Part shown: in pieces, positions 15,062 through 18,622 of the stretch | Layout of the letters: each line of letters begins with the position of its first letter | How positions within the stretch are numbered: the stretch's first letter is position 1 | From: JAVBSN01 sp031547045 | GTDB lineage: Bacteria; Bacillota; Clostridia; Lachnospirales; Lachnospiraceae | Direction: 5' to 3' | Assembly: GCA_031547045.1 (NCBI GenBank) | Contig: JAVBSN010000086.1 | Location: 1-18,622 of the forward strand | DNA length: 18,622 bases | Notes under the pieces: generated by a model | Told to the model about the DNA's origin: nothing | What the model saw: the letters and a program-made list of their open reading frames with translations, nothing else | Database searches by the model: none | Made by a program: the position numbers and the translations under genes

Positions 15062-16379
15062 TATTTTAGGGATGAGTGTTAGTAGCTTATGGCGACGTAA
15101 GATTCGTACTATCCTTACAGTATTGGGAGTTATAATCGGTACAGCATCAGTAGTAGTTATGCTTTCTCTGGGTTTAGGACTTAAAACAGCAATGATGGAG
15201 GAAGCTAGTTCATATGGTAGCCTAACGGAAATTGAGGTTTCAACAGGTTATTTTGGGGGTACTAGTACTGATATACAATATTTGAATGATAGTACAATTA
15301 AATCAATTGAAGAATTAGAAAATGTAAATTACGTATCACCGCAGTTAGCGGTATATGGTAGGTTTATTCAAGGAAAGTGGGAATCATGGATAAGTATATA
15401 TGGTGTTTCTCAAGAAGAATTAGCTAATATTAATATTGGTGAAGGAACAATACCATCAGAAAATGCAGGAACTTTGGAACTTGTTGTTGGTAATATGGTA
15501 ATACAACAATTTTATAATTCATCTACATATGAATATCCTTATTGGGATAAAGGAGAATTACCGGATGTAGATTTAATGGGTAAGACGGTATTTACTCAAT
15601 TTGATTCTGAATGGATAGATGATGGAGCTGGTAATTATACGGAGATTCCGTCTAAGAAAAATATATTTCCAATAGTGGGAATGGTTGCAGGTGATGAAAA
15701 TACTTATAGTAAGTATAGCTATAGTGTATATACAGATATAGATTCATTAAAAGCATATCTTAAGAAAACCTATAAAGGAAGAGCAATACCTAATCAACCA
15801 ACAGATAAAAATGGTAAACCATTTAAAGAATTAGTATATGACAGAGTAATAGTTAGTGTTGATGATGCTGATAATGTAGATTCTGTAATGACTGCTATTC
15901 AGGATATGGGATTTCAGGCATATAGTAATCAAGAATGGCTTGCACAGATTGAAAGCCAATTTAAGATTATTCAAGCTGTTCTTGGTGGTATAGGAGCTAT
16001 TTCATTATTAGTAGCAGCAATAGGTATAACTAATACTATGACAATGTCTACTTATGAAAGAACAAAGGAAATTGGTGTTATGAAGGTAATAGGATGTAGC
16101 TTAGGTAACATTAGAGCATTGTTTTTATCAGAAGCGGCATTTATTGGATTCTTAGGTGGAATAGCAGGAATACTGCTAAGTTATCTACTGTCCATATTGG
16201 TAAATGTTTTTGCAGCTCCATTGGTAAATATGGGTGAAGGAGTTAAAATATCGGTAATACCAGCTTGGTTAGTCCTTCTTGCAATTATATTTGCAACACT
16301 AATAGGAACCGTATCTGGTTTCTTCCCAGCCCAAAGGGCAACAAAACTTAGTCCTTTAGCGGCTATTAGAAATGAATAG
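15048..16379 (+). CDS. FtsX/MacB-like ABC transporter permease
   Basis: Membrane subunit of the transporter, 443 residues with the MacB topology: TM1 (about 20-45, after the cytoplasmic SLWRRKIRT motif that contacts the ATPase), a large extracellular domain (about 55-306, MacB_PCD type), then TM2 (307-333), TM3 (362-388) and TM4 (401-424). The cytoplasmic loop after TM2, STYERTKEIGVMKVIG, is the characteristic coupling segment, and FFPAQRATKLSPLAAIRNE is the canonical family C-terminus. Such proteins usually drive extracellular conformational change or efflux from the outer leaflet instead of classical transport. The start overlaps the preceding gene by 14 nt, with ggaaggaag upstream. It is the last gene of the operon and is followed by a strong hairpin. 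The substrate is unknown. Confidence 0.94.
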   Translation: MNFLDILGMSVSSLWRRKIRTILTVLGVIIGTASVVVMLSLGLGLKTAMMEEASSYGSLTEIEVSTGYFGGTSTDIQYLNDSTIKSIEELENVNYVSPQLAVYGRFIQGKWESWISIYGVSQEELANINIGEGTIPSENAGTLELVVGNMVIQQFYNSSTYEYPYWDKGELPDVDLMGKTVFTQFDSEWIDDGAGNYTEIPSKKNIFPIVGMVAGDENTYSKYSYSVYTDIDSLKAYLKKTYKGRAIPNQPTDKNGKPFKELVYDRVIVSVDDADNVDSVMTAIQDMGFQAYSNQEWLAQIESQFKIIQAVLGGIGAISLLVAAIGITNTMTMSTYERTKEIGVMKVIGCSLGNIRALFLSEAAFIGFLGGIAGILLSYLLSILVNVFAAPLVNMGEGVKISVIPAWLVLLAIIFATLIGTVSGFFPAQRATKLSPLAAIRNE

Positions 16380-16392
16380 ATAATGTATAAAT

Positions 16393-16453
16393 AATAGAGT
16401 GTCATAAAATAATATATTCATTAGAATTATATTATTTTGAGACGCTCTATTTT
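16393..16453. terminator. Terminator between the permease gene and the convergent PHP gene
   Basis: A 24-bp stem (16393-16416 with 16428-16451) contains one A-A mismatch and two G-U pairs on the plus strand and has an 11-nt loop. It ends in TTTT. It sits 3 nt before the end of the minus-strand gene and probably serves both. Confidence 0.85.
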
Positions 16454-16455
16454 GA

Positions 16456-17295
16456 TTATAGAGAAGATTTAAGGTTATCAAATAATTTTTTGTGTATTCT
16501 AAGGCCACCACGACCACTACCTATATTAATATCAGGTTTATTAGCTCCATGAAAGTCAGAACCACCAGATGTTAGAAGATTATGTTTTAGGGCTAGGCTC
16601 CGTAGCTTGTCACTTTCGTAACAGTTATTTGATGAATGATATACTTCTATACCTTTTAAACCTAGAGGGATAAGTTCTATAATCATTTCTTCTATTTCTC
16701 TATAGCCTAATTTATATAATAAAGGATGTGCAAGAACTGCAATACCACCCACATCATTAATTAGCTTAAGGGCATGTTCAGGGGTAATGGTAGGTTTGGG
16801 AATATAATAAGGACAATGTATGCCTATATATTTTCGGAAGGCTTCGTCTTTGGTTTTTACAACACCTTCATCTAATAATACTCTTGCAAAATGTGCTCTT
16901 GTTAAGACACTATTAGGGTTACCTGCTTGCAATTTTTCTAAAGTTATATCTATACCATCAGCTTGAAAGCGATTAACCATTTCAATATTTCTATCTTCAC
17001 GAGCTTTTTTAATATAAACCAGTTCTTGTTTGAAATCTATATTTGTATAGTCTACAAAAAGTCCTAAAATATGTATTTCTCTATTCTTATAATAACAAGA
17101 TAATTCAATTCCAGGAACAATAGTAAGGGAAGTGGATTTGGCAGCTTCTATAGCGTCTTCAATACCATCAATTGTGTCATGATCTGTTAATGCAATAACA
17201 GATAATTCTTTTTCAGATGCAGCATGTACTACTTCAGAGGGAGTCAAGGTTCCATCAGATGCATTTGAATGTACGTGTAAATCTATAAAATCCAT
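16456..17295 (-). CDS. PHP-domain phosphoesterase (TrpH/YciV-like)
   Basis: Metal-dependent phosphoesterase of the polymerase-and-histidinol-phosphatase family. Related proteins hydrolyse nucleoside 3',5'-bisphosphates or trim RNA 5' ends. The start is placed at the ATG at 17295 (279 residues): GGAGG lies 6 nt before it, whereas the upstream in-frame ATG at 17337 would translate through that site and the promoter. Metal-binding motifs: DLHVHSNASDG (H7, H9, D14), LTDHDT (D38, H39), E64 in PGIELSC, H75 in EIHILG, AHPLLY, and the C-terminal SDFHG. There is an inserted helical region (about 85-190) as in TrpH-type enzymes. No tryptophan genes are nearby. The biochemical class is clear; the natural substrate is not. 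Confidence 0.92.
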   Translation of the reverse strand: MDFIDLHVHSNASDGTLTPSEVVHAASEKELSVIALTDHDTIDGIEDAIEAAKSTSLTIVPGIELSCYYKNREIHILGLFVDYTNIDFKQELVYIKKAREDRNIEMVNRFQADGIDITLEKLQAGNPNSVLTRAHFARVLLDEGVVKTKDEAFRKYIGIHCPYYIPKPTITPEHALKLINDVGGIAVLAHPLLYKLGYREIEEMIIELIPLGLKGIEVYHSSNNCYESDKLRSLALKHNLLTSGGSDFHGANKPDINIGSGRGGLRIHKKLFDNLKSSL

Positions 17296-17335
17296 TTTAA
17301 ACCTCCAAGGAAATTTTGATTTTGTAATAAATTTC

Positions 17336-17364
17336 ATTGTATCAAAGTAGAAAAGTATTTACAA
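17336..17364 (-). promoter_or_regulatory. Promoter of the PHP-domain gene
   Basis: On the minus strand, TTGTAA (17364-17359), a 17-nt spacer and TACAAT (17341-17336). The leader would be about 34 nt, and the in-frame ATG at 17337 lies inside the promoter, supporting the later start. Confidence 0.65.
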
Positions 17365-17487
17365 GAGTGTTAAGAATAATTACAGAAATGTTAAAAAATG
17401 GTAGAAAACATATTTGAAATGTGATAATATGTAACGGAGCACTTTTTATTATATATAGTTTCATTAATTATTGGAGGAATTTTTATT

Positions 17488-18249
17488 ATGAAAAAAATGA
17501 TTTCTATGATAGTGGCTGTAATGTGTATATCAGGGATTACAGCATGTACAAAAGATGAAACGAAGAGTGATGCAATAGATACAATAGTTGAAGTAATGGA
17601 AGAAACGGCGGAAGAGATTACAGAAGAAGTTACAGAAGCAACAACAGAAGAGATTAATAATCAACTTGCGGATTTTGAAATAGGAGACTGGGAAGATGAT
17701 AGATATGTTAATCATTTTGTGGATATGAGCTTTCCTATGATTAAGGGTTGGAAGAAGATGACCGATGAGGAATTGGCAGGTTATGGAGGATTAACAGAGG
17801 AAGAAATATTAGCACTTAGAGATGGAGAAATATCTCCTGAAGATGCTATTATGTACTATTGCTTTGCAATTAAGAAAAAGAATGGCATTGGAAATATTGT
17901 GTATGGGTTTGAAAATCTTAATAATAGTACAAGCACAGGATTGGGAAAGATTATAAATGAGGAAGAATACATTAAAGCTGTAGCAGATAATCTTGGACAA
18001 TCTGAAGAAACAGAATATAAAATCGAGAAAATAGCACCTATTACAATTGCAGATAAAGAATTTTATGAATTAACAGTTACTACAATGAAAGGAAGTTTGG
18101 TTCAAAAGTATTATGTACATAAAGTTGACTGTATGATGTGTTTTATAATGGTTACTGTATACAAAGGATATGAAGATGATGTTGAAGGTTTTATAAATGG
18201 AATAACAACTATTGAAGGGGCTAATATTAGCGAGGAAGAAACAGAATAA
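17488..18249 (+). CDS. Lipoprotein of unknown function
   Basis: I do not recognise a named family. The 253-residue protein has a lipoprotein signal peptide (MKKMISMIVAVMCISG) ending in the lipobox ITAC with C20 as the lipidated cysteine, so it is anchored on the outer face of the membrane. An acidic, Thr/Glu-rich linker follows (about 21-55, repeated EE(V/I)TE). The folded part (about 60-245) begins VDMSFPMIKGWKKMTDEEL, a pattern seen in many clostridial lipoproteins with a PsbP/Mog1-like look, and ends near GFINGITTIEG. The ribosome binding site ggagg is 9 nt upstream of the ATG. No convincing promoter is seen, only GATAAT with an upstream TG at 17420-17428. No neighbour suggests a function. 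Confidence 0.8.
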   Translation: MKKMISMIVAVMCISGITACTKDETKSDAIDTIVEVMEETAEEITEEVTEATTEEINNQLADFEIGDWEDDRYVNHFVDMSFPMIKGWKKMTDEELAGYGGLTEEEILALRDGEISPEDAIMYYCFAIKKKNGIGNIVYGFENLNNSTSTGLGKIINEEEYIKAVADNLGQSEETEYKIEKIAPITIADKEFYELTVTTMKGSLVQKYYVHKVDCMMCFIMVTVYKGYEDDVEGFINGITTIEGANISEEETE

Positions 18250-18307
18250 AATGCTTTAATGTTAAAAAAGGGCTAGACTATTTAGTCGTTTTATGAGAAA
18301 ATGTATC

Positions 18308-18345
18308 GGTAAGATGTGCCTACGGTACATCTTACCAATTTTGTT
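18308..18345 (+). terminator. Strong terminator-like hairpin between the lipoprotein and Fe-S scaffold genes
   Basis: A 13-bp stem (18308-18320 with 18324-18336, one G-U pair) with a TAC loop is followed by a T-rich tract (AATTTTGTTTG). It probably terminates the lipoprotein transcript. A smaller GACTA/TAGTC hairpin precedes it (18286-18297). I see no promoter between this hairpin and the next start codon. Confidence 0.75.
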
Positions 18346-18382
18346 TGTATTTTTATTTTTATATATTGAAAGGAGTTTCAAC

Positions 18383-18622
18383 ATGATTTATTCACACGAA
18401 GTAGAAAACATGTGCTCAGTTGCTCAAGGTGTAAACCATGGTGCTGCACCAATACCAGAAGAAGCAAAATGGGTAAAAGCAAAAGAAGTAAAAGATATTT
18501 CAGGTTTAACACACGGTGTAGGCTGGTGTGCTCCTCAACAGGGTGCTTGTAAGTTAACACTTAACGTTAAAGAGGGAATTATTCAAGAGGCATTAGTTGA
18601 GACAATTGGTTGTTCAGGTATG
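18383..18622 (+). CDS. NifU-like iron-sulfur cluster scaffold protein (3' end outside window)
   Basis: The first 80 codons are present and the frame runs open to the end of the window. The sequence (MIYSHEVENMCSVAQGVNHG; WVKAKEVKDISGLTHGVGWC; GACKLTLNVKEG; ETIGCSGM) matches, from memory, clostridial proteins annotated as iron-sulfur cluster assembly scaffold, with a NifU/IscU-like N-terminal fold. In that group the gene is often followed by one for a GGGtGRT protein, which could be checked just downstream. Cysteines C11, C50, C57 and C78 are visible; C78 in GCSGM is a likely cluster ligand. The ribosome binding site aaaggag lies 8 nt before the ATG. There is no visible promoter after the upstream hairpin. 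Confidence 0.85.
   Translation, partial: MIYSHEVENMCSVAQGVNHGAAPIPEEAKWVKAKEVKDISGLTHGVGWCAPQQGACKLTLNVKEGIIQEALVETIGCSGM

Noticed and set aside
17296..17337. N-terminal extension of the PHP protein from the ATG at 17337
   Set aside because: That ATG lies inside the predicted promoter, and the extension covers the GGAGG site that serves the ATG at 17295.

Overview
The window looks like chromosomal DNA from a low-GC, anaerobic Gram-positive bacterium of the class Clostridia, most likely a Lachnospiraceae relative. The reasons are the strongly AT-rich sequence, AGGAGG-type ribosome binding sites ahead of almost every gene, a reverse-order rubrerythrin, a Lys/Ala/Pro-rich protein ending in what I recall as a DUF6465-type domain, a clostridial-type M18 aminopeptidase, and a NifU-like Fe-S scaffold of the clostridial type. 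The taxonomic placement is inference from protein resemblance. No tRNA, rRNA, CRISPR array, insertion sequence or phage gene was seen, and no gap between genes exceeds about 220 bases.

Layout. (1) 1-2317: an XPD/DinG-type helicase with an N-terminal Cas4/RecB-like nuclease domain; its start lies before the window. (2) 2351-3914: murF (peptidoglycan precursor ligase) with its own promoter, a structured leader and a terminator. (3) 3942-4563: a reverse rubrerythrin behind a strong promoter with a palindrome near the transcription start. (4) 4780-5309: a histone-H1-like basic protein and its terminator. (5) 5322-6216: proC, converging on a glycerophosphodiester phosphodiesterase gene; the two share one palindromic terminator. 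(6) 7101-9419: an AIM24/TIGR00266-type protein converging on a divergent clpX. (7) 9539-12735: an M18 aminopeptidase followed by a methyl-accepting chemotaxis protein. (8) 12889-16453: a three-gene operon (ABC ATPase, secreted Ig-like membrane-anchored protein, FtsX/MacB permease) joined by two 14-nt overlaps. (9) 16456-17364: a PHP-domain phosphoesterase on the minus strand. (10) 17488-18345: an orphan lipoprotein and a strong terminator. (11) 18383-end: the first 80 codons of a NifU-like Fe-S scaffold.

Most of the window is ordinary housekeeping or accessory chromosome with single-gene transcription units. The segment most likely to be an under-described system is the 12889-16379 operon. 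It has the ATPase and permease of a MacB-type machine, but where an HlyD/MacA adaptor might be expected it encodes a protein with tandem beta-sandwich domains and a C-terminal membrane anchor. Also worth a second look are the nuclease-helicase fusion, the ClpX variant that lacks the usual RKH pore loop, the aromatic-codon-rich leader of murF, and the terminator-like hairpin ahead of the Fe-S scaffold gene.
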